From CAIOGI01 sp964389975 (GTDB taxonomy: Bacteria; Patescibacteriota; Minisyncoccia; Phycocordibacterales; PALSA-1337), in assembly GCA_964389975.1 (NCBI GenBank), contig CAYMGJ010000002.1, positions 6,858 through 70,857 of the forward strand: DNA of 64,000 bases. The letters run 5' to 3'. Shown here piece by piece: positions 52,006-61,613 of this stretch; position 1 is the first letter of the stretch, and each line of letters begins with the position of its first letter. Made by a program: the position numbers and the translations under genes. The notes beneath the pieces are model-generated. The model was given only the letters and a program-made list of their open reading frames with translations. It made no database searches and was not told the origin of the DNA.

Positions 52006-52050
52006 AAAAAGACCAGGCCCTCGATGATGAATCGGGTGTCTGGTCTTTTT
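52006..52050. terminator. Bidirectional terminator hairpin
   Basis: AAAAAGACCAG/CTGGTCTTTTT with inner CCC/GGG pairing; flanked by A and T runs on both sides. Confidence 0.75.
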
Positions 52051-52113
52051 ATTTATATGTCCTCTTTAAAAATCTTTATTTTAAGGGCAAAAAATGCTAA
52101 AGTGTTGTGTAAT

Positions 52114-52737
52114 ATGATTCCTGTTGCTTTGGGAGAACAATCTGAACGATGGAACAAGGTTTACAGCAAATCAGGAACGCTGCCTTGGACCAAGGTCCCT
52201 TTTTCAGAAGGGGTTAAAAAATATCTAAGCTCACTTAACAAAGATGAGCCTCTTTTGGTTTCTGGCTGTGGTACAGGAGAAACTGTGAATACTCTCAACG
52301 AACAAGGATTCGATAAGGTTACAGGTACTGATATTTCAGCGGAGGCTATAAATCGAGCAAAGAAATCATTTCCTCAACTTACCTTTAGGGTTGTGGCAAC
52401 TGAGGACCTCAAAAATGAAGAACAAATCAAGGGCTCAAATATTCTGGATTGGTTGAACTTACATCAAATTACTCCTGAATCTTTAGAACATTATCTTTCA
52501 TCGCTTACAGAAGTTGCTGCGTCACTTTGTATTACCTGGATTTTCCACGAGGGGGCAGAAAAAAGCAGGTCCTACGTACATGAAGGGGAGGTTTATTTTC
52601 ATAACCCTGTTAATGTCTCAAATATTTTGAGTGTCAGAGGTTTTAAGTTGCAGGATCAAACTAAATTTCAGTTTACATCTCAGGGAGAAAAACCTATTGT
52701 TCACGAGGCTATTACGCAAATTTATGCAAAGTCCTAA
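52114..52737 (+). CDS. Class I SAM-dependent methyltransferase (TPMT-like)
   Basis: 207 residues. It starts ALGEQSERWNKVYSKSGTLPW, followed by the SAM-binding VSGCGTGETVNTL and the acidic strand VTGTDISAEAI; the overall order fits thiopurine-methyltransferase-like or small-molecule methyltransferases. Substrate is unknown. Its 3' end overlaps the epimerase gene by 14 bp. ATG 52114 is preferred over upstream starts that fall in the terminator. Confidence 0.82.
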   Translation: MIPVALGEQSERWNKVYSKSGTLPWTKVPFSEGVKKYLSSLNKDEPLLVSGCGTGETVNTLNEQGFDKVTGTDISAEAINRAKKSFPQLTFRVVATEDLKNEEQIKGSNILDWLNLHQITPESLEHYLSSLTEVAASLCITWIFHEGAEKSRSYVHEGEVYFHNPVNVSNILSVRGFKLQDQTKFQFTSQGEKPIVHEAITQIYAKS

Positions 52738-53725
52738 AAAGAACATCTTAATAATCGGTGGCACAGGCATTGTGGGGAAACCTACGGTTATGCAACTTAT
52801 CAAGCATAATGAATACAATGTATATTCTATTGCTTTGAAAAAGACAGATTTCCCTCCAAGTGTAAAACAATATATAGTCGATCGAACGACTGAAGAATAT
52901 AAAGAGCTTATCGAAAAGTTAAACTCAGAGGTAGACGTTTGGGACGCAGTCATTGATATCGTGGCTTTCAATGCAGAAAGTGCAAAGAGTACCTACTCAC
53001 TTTTTAAGAACGAGGCACAGCATATAATTACGTTAAGTACGAGCTTAGTTTACGATCGAACTAAAGAAGATTTAGATCCTATTGCTGAAGATGTTCAACT
53101 TGCACCGGAAGGACAATTTGGAGGTTACGTAGATGGAAAGATGAGGCTAGAGAAGTTCTGGCACTCGATTACAGATGTAAATTGGACCTTACTGCGACCA
53201 TATCACATCTTAGGAGCCGAATCTCTCCTCGGTTGTATCCCAGAGCACAATAGAGATCCTAAATTGATTGAGCGACTTAAGAAAGGTGAGATATTGAGAC
53301 TTTGCAACGGAGGAAATATCCAGTTCAATTACATTCATCCAAAAGATATCGCTACTGCGGTTTATAAAATTATCGGCAATACTAATACGTTTAAACAAGT
53401 TTATAATCTGGTAAACCCTCAGCCGATCCTCGCTAAAGATTATTACGCTGAGATTTCTAAGCAAGTCGGCGGCACTTTAAATATCGAGCCAGTACCACTG
53501 GATAAAATCTGGTCCGAAATGAAAGGTTGGGAGATGACAACTCTGCCTCATATTTACAGTGTGGAGAAAATGCAAAAGGATATTAACTTTACTCCAAGTA
53601 TTTCTCTTGAAGAAGGTATCCGAGATGCCATAGAATATCCTGCAAAAATTATGTCTACAGAAATTCCCATTCATCAGAGAATGAATAAGCTGCCACATCC
53701 TAAGAAGCCTGAGTGGTTGAAATAA
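52724..53725 (+). CDS. NAD-dependent epimerase/reductase (extended SDR family)
   Basis: 333 residues. Rossmann motif IIGGTGIVGKP at the N-terminus, catalytic YVDGK (YxxxK), WTLLRPYHILG and FNYIHPKDIATAVYKI. It belongs to the extended SDRs that act on nucleotide sugars or related compounds. The overlap with the methyltransferase suggests a joint modification pathway for one metabolite. Both genes could be accessory: they stand between an unidentified structured region and the MFS gene. Confidence 0.85.
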   Translation: MQSPKKNILIIGGTGIVGKPTVMQLIKHNEYNVYSIALKKTDFPPSVKQYIVDRTTEEYKELIEKLNSEVDVWDAVIDIVAFNAESAKSTYSLFKNEAQHIITLSTSLVYDRTKEDLDPIAEDVQLAPEGQFGGYVDGKMRLEKFWHSITDVNWTLLRPYHILGAESLLGCIPEHNRDPKLIERLKKGEILRLCNGGNIQFNYIHPKDIATAVYKIIGNTNTFKQVYNLVNPQPILAKDYYAEISKQVGGTLNIEPVPLDKIWSEMKGWEMTTLPHIYSVEKMQKDINFTPSISLEEGIRDAIEYPAKIMSTEIPIHQRMNKLPHPKKPEWLK

Positions 53726-53805
53726 TATAAACAGAGACAATCTTCCAAAAAAAAGAGTTCTCACATAAAAGTCAATAGGTATCGTTATCTACGTAAAGAT
53801 GCACA

Positions 53806-54981
53806 TTACCTCGTATCCTCAAGTCGTAGTATTGATATGAGAGTGAGAATACAGATGATACCAAGTATCATAAAGAGATATGGATCAGTGGTATATACAA
53901 GACCTACTACAGTGATGAGTGGTGCTATGAAATATGATATTGGACGGGTAATTCTAAACATACTAAGAATATGGGATTCTGATGGAGGAACTTTCTTAAA
54001 GAAATATGTTTCAATCATAACTTCTGCAGCCGCTGCTCCAATACGACTTATGAACAAAATGAGTGCCCAGAGGAAGAAGTTTCTTGTTGTTATGAACGTC
54101 ATGCTACATGTTGCAATACCGAGGATGATAAAGCCGATAGCGAGAAGTTCTTTTTCTCCCCATTTTTTGTCAGCAAGTTTTCCTAATGGTAATTGCACAA
54201 AAACAAATGGTATGAGCATGATGGTGAAAATGATACTGATTTCTCCCCAGTTAAATCCAATGTGTTGTGAGAGATAGAGGGGGGTATAGATAGTCATCCA
54301 TGCATAGAAGGTTTGGAGTATTATGTTAATGAAAAATATTTTTGTAATATTCTTGTCTCGTAATACTGCTCGTATTGTTGCACGTGGTGGAACGGTATGA
54401 TATTGAGGATCTTTAAATGTACTGAAGTTTTTATGAATGATATAGAGGAGTATGAAAAGGAGACCAAAGGCTGCAATATAGATGCCTTTGTAATCATTAC
54501 CGATAATGAGCATTCCTCCGAGGAGGGGACCAAGTATCCATGCTATATTAAGCCCCGTCATGTAGAGTCCTCGTATTGTGCCTGTGTGCGCAATGTCGGT
54601 ATTCTTTTCAAGGAAAATATCAACAGTGAATCCGATAAGGTTAATGATTGAGAGGGCAAGGATAAGGAGGGGGATAACTACATGTCCTGCATTTGAAAAT
54701 ATGATTCCATAGAAGAGAACAATTTGAATACCGATAAGACACAGTGAGGTTGTGTAATTACCTAGTTTCTTTATCACTTTGTTGATGAGAAGGAATCCGA
54801 TGATGGTACAGAGTGAAATGATGAGATAAATACTACTTACTGTTTTTTCATCAACAAAGGTTGAGAGAAAACTCGAGTTAAAGTATGTTGCTATAGTGAT
54901 ATGGAGGGTAACAAAAAAACCGACCATGCTCGTTGTGTAGAGCATGGAGGTTTTTTTTACTGGGTGCAGATGACGCATCAT
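53806..54981 (-). CDS. MFS transporter
   Basis: 391 residues with about 11-12 membrane segments, typical of the major facilitator superfamily. Visible elements: the loop 2-3 style region NKVIKKLGNYT, GLNIAWILGPLLGG, and PLGKLADKKWGEKE between helices 6 and 8. Substrate unknown. TATAAT lies 6 nt before the first of two consecutive ATG codons, so this gene has its own leaderless-type promoter. Confidence 0.87.
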   Translation of the reverse strand: MMRHLHPVKKTSMLYTTSMVGFFVTLHITIATYFNSSFLSTFVDEKTVSSIYLIISLCTIIGFLLINKVIKKLGNYTTSLCLIGIQIVLFYGIIFSNAGHVVIPLLILALSIINLIGFTVDIFLEKNTDIAHTGTIRGLYMTGLNIAWILGPLLGGMLIIGNDYKGIYIAAFGLLFILLYIIHKNFSTFKDPQYHTVPPRATIRAVLRDKNITKIFFINIILQTFYAWMTIYTPLYLSQHIGFNWGEISIIFTIMLIPFVFVQLPLGKLADKKWGEKELLAIGFIILGIATCSMTFITTRNFFLWALILFISRIGAAAAEVMIETYFFKKVPPSESHILSMFRITRPISYFIAPLITVVGLVYTTDPYLFMILGIICILTLISILRLEDTR

Positions 54982-54987
54982 TGCACT

Positions 54988-54993
54988 ATTATA
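54988..54993 (-). promoter_or_regulatory. -10 box, leaderless-type (MFS gene)
   Basis: TATAAT on the minus strand, 6 nt before the ATG. Confidence 0.5.
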
Positions 54994-54999
54994 TCATCC

Positions 55000-56850
55000 C
55001 TATATCGTTAACAGAACAGGGATAACGATAGGGCGCTTCGCTGTTTTTTGAAGAAGGAATTTTCCAATATTGTCTGATACATTTTCTTTTATGAAATCAA
55101 CATTGATTGGATTCATTCCTTTTGTTGAGTCTTCTATTGTATTCTTGATGATAATACGAGCCTGATGAAGTAGTTCCTGTGATTCTCGGAGATATACGAA
55201 TCCTCGTGAGATGATATCGGGAGATTTCTTGAGTTTTCCTGTCTGGCTATTGATAATTGCAAAGACAATAAAGATACCATCTTGTGCAAGCATCTGTCGG
55301 TCTCGAATCACAACATCCTGAATATCTCCTACAGAGAATCCATCAACCATAACGATTCCTGATGGTGCCTTTTCCTTAAGTTTAATTATTCGTGAACCTT
55401 TCTCTTGTATTTCTACAATCGATCCATTGTCAGGAATGATTATCTGATCATCAGTAAGTCCATTTGCTTCACGGGCAATTTCTCCGTGTACACGAAGCAT
55501 GTAGTGATATCCGTGAACAGGCATAAAGAACTTAGGTCGAATCTTCTTATGAATCCATGCTGTCTCATCACGATTGGCATGTCCTGAAGAGTGCACATCA
55601 GCAATACGATAGTGAATGATATTAGCCCCTTGTCGTGAAAGGTTGTCCTTCAGTTTCTGCACAGCTCTCTCATTTCCAGGAACAATTGATGATGAAAGGA
55701 GAATGGTATCTCGCTTCGTGATCTTGATATATTTATGAGTTTTGTTTGAAATACGCATCATTGCTGCAAACTCATCTCCCTGTGCTCCTGTTGCGAGAAC
55801 AACAATTCTCTCAGGCGGATAGTTATCAATCTGTTCGACGGTAATGATTGTGTCCTTCTTTGGTTTGAGAAGTCCAAGATGACGACATATTTCAATATTT
55901 GTCTTCATGCTTCGTCCCTCTACAACAACCTTCTTGCCATATTTTTCTGAGAATTCTATGATCTTAAGCATTCGCTCGAGAAGAGATGCAAATGTTGCGA
56001 TGATAAGTCTGCCTTTTGCATTTTTAATAATTTCTTCTATGTTCTTATGAACTGTTTTTTCTGGAATTGAAAATCCTGGATTTTCGACATTTGTAGAATC
56101 AGCCATGAGCAAAAGAACATTCTGATTTTTAAATGCACGATCGTACTCTTCATTCTCTTGTTCTGTAGGAATTCCATTGTCATGATCAAGTTTGAGGTCT
56201 CCTGTGTGTACAATAGATCCAATTGGAGTTTCGATGATAACTCCCATAGCATCAGGGATGGTGTGGGTTACTGCAAAGAATTTAATTTTTAGTGCTCCTA
56301 TAACAATAGTTTCATCTTTTTCCACTATCTTGATATCCAAAGGTGGAACATGAGGAAATTCCTCCTGACGCTTCTTTACCATTACTGACGTAAGCATACG
56401 GGTGTAGAGAGGTGGATTTCCAATACGTGGCATAACATAAGGAATACCTCCAATATGATCGAGGTGACCGTGAGTTACAATCACTGCACGAATGCGATCC
56501 TTTCGTTCTTCAAGATATTTTGTGTTAGGAAGGATATAGTCAATTCCAGGTGTATTTTCATCTTTAAATTGAAAACCAATATCAATAACAACAATATCAT
56601 TGCCATATTCAACCATGGTCATGTTCTTTCCGATTTCCTCCACTCCTCCAAGGGGAATGATTCGAATTGATTCGGGTGCAAGGGGTGGAACTGTATCTTC
56701 GACTTTTTTATGCACTTGTGTTGCTTCTGGTGGGCGTGCTGGACGTGGTCTCATTCCAGATTTAAGGGAGCGTGAACTACGTGCAAAAGGAGGTCGAGGT
56801 CTATCTCGATGTGGTCGTTCTGCTGGTTTTGTTGGTTGTGGTGTATTCAT
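55000..56850 (-). CDS. rnj: Ribonuclease J
   Basis: 616 residues; 5'-3' exo- and endonuclease for mRNA decay and rRNA maturation. A Pro/Arg-rich N-terminal extension (about 1-55) precedes the metallo-beta-lactamase/beta-CASP core: IPLGGVEEIGKNM, THGHLDHIGG, HTGDLKLDHD, SGHANRDE and MPVHGYHYML. ATG 56850 is chosen; a GTG/ATG extension 25 codons further would run into the upstream gene. It begins 4 bp after the stop of the solute-binding gene. Confidence 0.95.
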   Translation of the reverse strand: MNTPQPTKPAERPHRDRPRPPFARSSRSLKSGMRPRPARPPEATQVHKKVEDTVPPLAPESIRIIPLGGVEEIGKNMTMVEYGNDIVVIDIGFQFKDENTPGIDYILPNTKYLEERKDRIRAVIVTHGHLDHIGGIPYVMPRIGNPPLYTRMLTSVMVKKRQEEFPHVPPLDIKIVEKDETIVIGALKIKFFAVTHTIPDAMGVIIETPIGSIVHTGDLKLDHDNGIPTEQENEEYDRAFKNQNVLLLMADSTNVENPGFSIPEKTVHKNIEEIIKNAKGRLIIATFASLLERMLKIIEFSEKYGKKVVVEGRSMKTNIEICRHLGLLKPKKDTIITVEQIDNYPPERIVVLATGAQGDEFAAMMRISNKTHKYIKITKRDTILLSSSIVPGNERAVQKLKDNLSRQGANIIHYRIADVHSSGHANRDETAWIHKKIRPKFFMPVHGYHYMLRVHGEIAREANGLTDDQIIIPDNGSIVEIQEKGSRIIKLKEKAPSGIVMVDGFSVGDIQDVVIRDRQMLAQDGIFIVFAIINSQTGKLKKSPDIISRGFVYLRESQELLHQARIIIKNTIEDSTKGMNPINVDFIKENVSDNIGKFLLQKTAKRPIVIPVLLTI

Positions 56851-56854
56851 TGTA

Positions 56855-58582
56855 TTAGTTTTCTTGATTAGGGGTAAATATTTTCCATACGTTTTCTGTT
56901 GAGATGTACCATGAGTTTGTGTCATACCATCGATCTGAAGGGATAGTTATCGGTCCGAAGTGTATTCCTTGTATTTTCTTTGGAATCACATACATATATT
57001 CTGGTGAATAGAGGAATATTGCGGGGACATCTTCAGTGACAAGTTTTTCAAAAGCCTTGTACTTCTCTGCTTTCACTTTCTCGCTTCCGGTGGTTCGTGC
57101 TTCTTCAAGGAGTTTGTCTGCGCTACTGTTTACATACATGGCAATGTTGAGTCCTGGAGCAAGTCTTTGAGATGAATGCCAGAATGCATAGAGATCGAGG
57201 TCTTTTCCGATAAATTCTCCAAAAAGGAGAGCGTCATATTTTCTTGTCTTTATAATATTCTGTGAAAGATCACCGTATTCAAATACCTTTACCGTAACAT
57301 CTGCACCGAGCAATTCCCATTGTTTTTCAAGTATCTCTGCTGTTTTCTTGAGATCAGGAGAATCTGCTGTAGCTATCTCAAATGAAAGAACTTGTGTACC
57401 TTTCTTGTCTTTTTTTTCAAGTATACCGTCTTTGTTAATTGTCCATCCTGCTTTGGTGAGTAATGTCTTTGCTCCATCAATGTCGAGAGTTTTCTTGTTG
57501 TCCCTGCTACTGTTTTCTGCGGGAAGAGGTCCATCAATGCGTACTCCATATCCATACAAGACTTCGGAAACAAGAGTATCCTTGTCGACTACCATATTGA
57601 GTGCCTGACGTACTTCTTTGTTTGCAAGTACTGGTGCTTGATTTTGATTAAAGAATACCCCAAAGATTCGAGGGAGAGGTGAGTGAAGTACTGATACATC
57701 TTGATCATCTGAAATTTTCTCTGCTTCCTCTGGTGAAATACCAGCTATGCTTTGTATTGCACCACTTGAATATGCATCAAGTGCAGCCATTTCATTTGGA
57801 TAGAATTGTATAGTTATGTGTGATATATATGCTTTTCCATCATAATATCGAGAGAAAGGTGATAGTTCATATGAAAGGGGTATTCCACCATTGTCTCGGG
57901 AAATCTTTTCAATTTGATATGGACCTGATCCAATTGGTTCAATATTGAATTGACTGTAGATAAATTGTTCTGAACTTACATTCTTCCAAATGTGTTTGGG
58001 AATGATTCCAAGGGTAGTGTTTGAAAGGAAAGGGGAATATGGTTGTTTGAGTATGAATTGAATATTCTTCTCATCAATTTTCTTTACCGATATATTTCCC
58101 CAATCAGCACGTCGTGGACTTTTCAGTGTATTGTCTTCAACTTTTTGAATGGTGAATTCAATATCATCAGTTGTAAGAGGGGTGCCATCATGAAAACGTA
58201 TATTGTCTTTTAATGTAAATGAATATACAAGTCCATCTTCTGATATGGAATATTTTTCTGCGAGATCACCCACGAGTTTTCCATGGTCATATTTCATAAG
58301 TCCAGAATATATGAGTGTGGAAAGATCACGATCAACATCAGTTATCGCAAGTATTGGATTGATTGAACGAGGAAGTCCGATCACTCCTTCGGTGAATGAA
58401 CCACCATAGGCAGGTATGGGAACAACAAAGAGCTGATGAGCTTCCCATGCAAGTATCATTGAACTCATAACTGCAATGAGGGTAAGGACGCCAAAGACAA
58501 CACGTTCAGTTGGTGAGAAATGTCGTATGAGATTGAGAATCTTCTCTCCTCCCTTGATACGGAATTCTTTTTTAGGAATCAT
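56855..58582 (-). CDS. Family 5 extracellular solute-binding protein (peptide ABC transporter)
   Basis: 575 residues with a membrane anchor at about 25-50 and the SBP family 5 pattern: GGSFTEGVIGLPRSINPIL, LVGDLAEKYSISEDGLVYSFTLKDNIRFHDGTPLTTDDIEFT, IIPKHIWK, GSGPYQIEKIS and EVRQALNMVVDKDTLV. These bind oligopeptides or sugars for ABC import; no permease or ATPase genes are adjacent. ATG 58582 is preferred over an upstream GTG (58600). Confidence 0.92.
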   Translation of the reverse strand: MIPKKEFRIKGGEKILNLIRHFSPTERVVFGVLTLIAVMSSMILAWEAHQLFVVPIPAYGGSFTEGVIGLPRSINPILAITDVDRDLSTLIYSGLMKYDHGKLVGDLAEKYSISEDGLVYSFTLKDNIRFHDGTPLTTDDIEFTIQKVEDNTLKSPRRADWGNISVKKIDEKNIQFILKQPYSPFLSNTTLGIIPKHIWKNVSSEQFIYSQFNIEPIGSGPYQIEKISRDNGGIPLSYELSPFSRYYDGKAYISHITIQFYPNEMAALDAYSSGAIQSIAGISPEEAEKISDDQDVSVLHSPLPRIFGVFFNQNQAPVLANKEVRQALNMVVDKDTLVSEVLYGYGVRIDGPLPAENSSRDNKKTLDIDGAKTLLTKAGWTINKDGILEKKDKKGTQVLSFEIATADSPDLKKTAEILEKQWELLGADVTVKVFEYGDLSQNIIKTRKYDALLFGEFIGKDLDLYAFWHSSQRLAPGLNIAMYVNSSADKLLEEARTTGSEKVKAEKYKAFEKLVTEDVPAIFLYSPEYMYVIPKKIQGIHFGPITIPSDRWYDTNSWYISTENVWKIFTPNQEN

Positions 58583-58658
58583 AGTGAATAGGTTGTTCAC
58601 AAGAATACAGGTACTATCGACGAATTAAGTTCGTAGTATATTCTGTTGAAAGTTTATA

Positions 58659-58889
58659 TTAAATAAGAGAAACGAGTGCTGAAAGGGCAAAGAGAACCCC
58701 TATAATAATAGTTACAATGAAGAGTGTCTTTTCAAAGCCACGTCGGGTATGAAAAGCAGAGCTAAAGTTGTCACCACCGCCAAAAGCACCACCGATTTGA
58801 GCACCAGTGCGCTGAAGTAGTATTGCGATTACGAGAATAACCGCGAGTACAATCTGTATATACGGAAGTAGAGAAGCAATAGTCTTCAT
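58659..58889 (-). CDS. secG: Preprotein translocase subunit SecG
   Basis: 76 residues, two membrane segments (about 5-25 and 54-74) with the diagnostic LLQRTGAQIGGAFGGG between them. It forms SecYEG with SecY and SecE in the membrane and is needed to export the LamG proteins. A -10-like TAGTAT lies 6 nt before the ATG. Confidence 0.94.
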   Translation of the reverse strand: MKTIASLLPYIQIVLAVILVIAILLQRTGAQIGGAFGGGDNFSSAFHTRRGFEKTLFIVTIIIGVLFALSALVSLI

Positions 58890-58933
58890 TGCCGGATACT
58901 ATAGCATGTCGATGGGTTGGATGCAAGTTATCT

Positions 58934-58964
58934 AAAAAAAGCCCGGTCCCCTTGCGAGGACCGG
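58934..58964 (-). terminator. Terminator of the 58978-59460 gene
   Basis: CCGGTCC/GGACCGG stem with seven T on the minus strand. Confidence 0.85.
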
Positions 58965-58977
58965 ATTGGTGATGAGC

Positions 58978-59460
58978 TTATAGCCCAAATGCGTCGAATA
59001 GCTTAGCATCTTCATCTTCGAGCATGTAGTGTTCTTTGAAGTCACGGCTCACACTCCTAATCTGCTCTTCATCCATAGCGAGAAGGATTTCAATCTCAAT
59101 TCGAAGAAGGCGCGAGAGATTGATTACATGAGTTCCATAGTCACTCCGTTGATAGAGGCATGAGAGTGTGAATCCGATGGCGAATATAAGTGATGGTGTA
59201 AATGTAATCTTCACCATAAACCATAGTTGTGTACTGAGGTTGTTAGGTGCAGACCGTATTGAAACTGTGTAAAAAATCCAGAAAAGGAGAAATGCTGGCA
59301 CAGAAAGCCATAGCCCTTTTTTGTATAGTCGGTGCTGTGTTTCCCATGCGCGTGCCGTAATATGGGGATCCATGGCACTCATATTGCCCCATCGTGTATT
59401 CCAGAGTTTTAGGAGTGCAGATTGAGAAGTACTTGTTGCGAGGAACTGACGGTTTTTCAT
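58978..59460 (-). CDS. Membrane protein of unknown function
   Basis: 160 residues. Two membrane segments (about 50-70 and 82-105) are followed by a helical cytosolic tail with many acidic residues (EIEILLAMDEEQIRSV, YMLEDEDAKLFDAF). Not recognised. The N-terminus MKNRQFLATSTSQSALLKLWNTRWG is soluble. It is transcribed away from groES, with its own terminator, so it forms a single-gene unit. Confidence 0.65.
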   Translation of the reverse strand: MKNRQFLATSTSQSALLKLWNTRWGNMSAMDPHITARAWETQHRLYKKGLWLSVPAFLLFWIFYTVSIRSAPNNLSTQLWFMVKITFTPSLIFAIGFTLSCLYQRSDYGTHVINLSRLLRIEIEILLAMDEEQIRSVSRDFKEHYMLEDEDAKLFDAFGL

Positions 59461-59578
59461 AGGGTTGTTCAGAAGTCTGAAATTACTATATATAGTAATT
59501 TAAAATATGTCAATTTATCTCATAAGAGTCATTCGCTATAATACTGACACATATTATCAGTTTTAAATGTACCATCAC

Positions 59579-59893
59579 ATGTCAAAAAACAAAGATATTT
59601 CAAAGAAGATACAGCCATTGGGAGATCGAGTTATTATCCGTGAAGACAGTGAATCTCATGAACGAAAAACTGCTTCAGGTATCATCATTCCTTCTTCAGC
59701 GAATGAAGAGAAGGGTGGAAAGAGAGGTGAAGTCGTTGCAGTTGGTACAGGTCACTTTGAACACGGTACCCATATCCCTCTATCTGTTAAGGTTGGTGAT
59801 ATTGTTATATTTCAATGGGGAGACAAGATTAAGGTTGATGGAGAGGAATATATTATTGTTAAGGAAGTTGAAATTCTTGCTATTATCAAGTAA
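59579..59893 (+). CDS. groES: Co-chaperonin GroES
   Basis: 104 residues. The signature PLGDRVIIRED, ASGIIIPSSA and GDIVIFQWGDKIKVDGEEYIIVKEVEILAII match GroES. ATG 59579 is chosen because it begins the typical short N-terminus; ATG 59567 adds four residues. A TATAAT box lies about 30-40 nt upstream, with no CIRCE repeat. groEL follows after 12 bp. Confidence 0.95.
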   Translation: MSKNKDISKKIQPLGDRVIIREDSESHERKTASGIIIPSSANEEKGGKRGEVVAVGTGHFEHGTHIPLSVKVGDIVIFQWGDKIKVDGEEYIIVKEVEILAIIK

Positions 59894-59905
59894 CTACTAT
59901 CATAT

Positions 59906-61546
59906 ATGTCAAAGAAAATTCTTTTCAATGAAGAAGCTCGTAAGGCTATTAAACGTGGGGTTGATGCAGTTGCTGATGTTGTAAAGATCACTATTGGTCC
60001 CCGTGGAAGAAATGTCATTCTTGATAAGGGGTATGGTAGTCCTACTATTACGAATGATGGTGTTTCTATAGCTAAGGAAATTACCTTGAAAGATCGATTT
60101 GAGAATATGGGTGCTGAGATTATAAAAGAAGTTGCAACAAAGACAAATGATAGTGCTGGTGATGGTACTACAACTGCAACAGTTCTTACCCAAGCAATTA
60201 TCACTGAAGGTATGAGACATACAACAATGGGTGTTAATGCTATGGGTGTTAGATCGGGAATTGAAGCTGCGTCAAAAGATATTGTCTCTGCTCTCATATC
60301 ACTTGCAAAACCAATTAAGACTGATGATGAGATTCATCAGGTTGCTCGTATATCTGCTGAGTCAGATGAACTTGGTTCAATTATTGCGGATACGATAAAG
60401 AAGGTGGGTAAGGATGGGGTTGTGACCGTGGAGGAGTCTCAGACTTCAGGTATGGAGTCTGAAGTTGTTGAAGGTATACAGTTTGATAAGGGGTATATCT
60501 CACCATATATGATAACGAATGCAGATCGTATGGAATCTGAACATACAGATCCTGCCATTCTTGTGACCGACAAGAAAATATCTTCAATACAAGAGATTCT
60601 TCCTCTTTTAGAGAAGCTTGCAAAGACTGGTAAAAAAGATCTTGTCATCATTGCTGAAGATGTTGATGGAGAAGCTCTAGCTACATTTGTCCTCAACAAA
60701 ATTCGGGGTAATTTAAATGTACTTGCCATCAAAGCCCCTCTGTATGGAGACAAGAAGAAAGATATGCTTGAAGATATTGCAGTGACTATAGGTGCTACCG
60801 TTATCTCAGATGATATAGGTATTGATTTTGAACATGCAGATCTCACTATGCTTGGAAAAGCTCGTAAGGTTATATCTACCAAAGATTCCACTGTTATCGT
60901 CGGAGGAAAAGGGAAAAGGGTTGCTATTGATGCGCGTATAGCTCAATTGAAGAAGCAGAAATCACATAGTAAGGCATCTGTGGGTGCAAAATATGAGATT
61001 GAAAATCTTGAAAAAAGAATTGCAAAACTCTCTGGTGGTGTTGCCGTTATCCGAGTTGGTGCAGCTACCGAAACAGAAATGAAATATCTTAAACTCAAGA
61101 TTGAAGATGCTGTGAATGCCACAAAAGCAGCAATTGAAGAAGGTATTGTCTCAGGTGGTGGTTCTGCTCTCATACAGGTTGCAAACAAGGTTCGAGAGAC
61201 TCGAAAAAAGAAGGAGGGTAATCGAGAGTTTGAGCTTGGATATGAGATTGTATTGAAAGCACTTGAAGCTCCCTTGCGACAGATTGCGATGAATGCAGGA
61301 AAAGATGATGGATCTATCATTATGCATCAGGTACAACAGGGTAAGGGAAATATTGGATATGATGCTCTTAAGGATGAGATGGTTTCTGATATGATCTTTG
61401 CTGGTATTGTTGATCCTGTGAAGGTTACTCGTCTTGGGGTAGAGAATGCATGTTCAGCATCTGCTGTACTACTTACCACCGAAGCTGCTATAGCTGAAGA
61501 ACCTCAAGAAGAAAAGCCTTCTCCTCGCGAGGGTATGGGGTATTAG
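59906..61546 (+). CDS. groEL: Chaperonin GroEL
   Basis: 546 residues, forms the folding chamber with GroES. Motifs: IGPRGRNVILDKGYGSPTITNDGV, GDGTTTATVLT, SGGVAVIRVGAATETEMK and the C-terminal GIVDPVKVTRLGVENACSASAVLLTTEA. The C-terminus ends REGMGY without the long Gly-Gly-Met tail. All catalytic and ATP-binding elements are present. No strong terminator follows. Confidence 0.98.
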   Translation: MSKKILFNEEARKAIKRGVDAVADVVKITIGPRGRNVILDKGYGSPTITNDGVSIAKEITLKDRFENMGAEIIKEVATKTNDSAGDGTTTATVLTQAIITEGMRHTTMGVNAMGVRSGIEAASKDIVSALISLAKPIKTDDEIHQVARISAESDELGSIIADTIKKVGKDGVVTVEESQTSGMESEVVEGIQFDKGYISPYMITNADRMESEHTDPAILVTDKKISSIQEILPLLEKLAKTGKKDLVIIAEDVDGEALATFVLNKIRGNLNVLAIKAPLYGDKKKDMLEDIAVTIGATVISDDIGIDFEHADLTMLGKARKVISTKDSTVIVGGKGKRVAIDARIAQLKKQKSHSKASVGAKYEIENLEKRIAKLSGGVAVIRVGAATETEMKYLKLKIEDAVNATKAAIEEGIVSGGGSALIQVANKVRETRKKKEGNREFELGYEIVLKALEAPLRQIAMNAGKDDGSIIMHQVQQGKGNIGYDALKDEMVSDMIFAGIVDPVKVTRLGVENACSASAVLLTTEAAIAEEPQEEKPSPREGMGY

Positions 61547-61613
61547 AATCTGACTATTGAATAGTGTTCAAAATCTTCATTTTTAACCCCAAATGTGCTA
61601 GACTGTCATCATC

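Noticed and set aside
59500..59578. CIRCE operator before groES
   Set aside because: The TTAGCACTC-N9-GAGTGCTAA repeat is absent; only a weak CTGA-N9-TCAG palindrome is visible.
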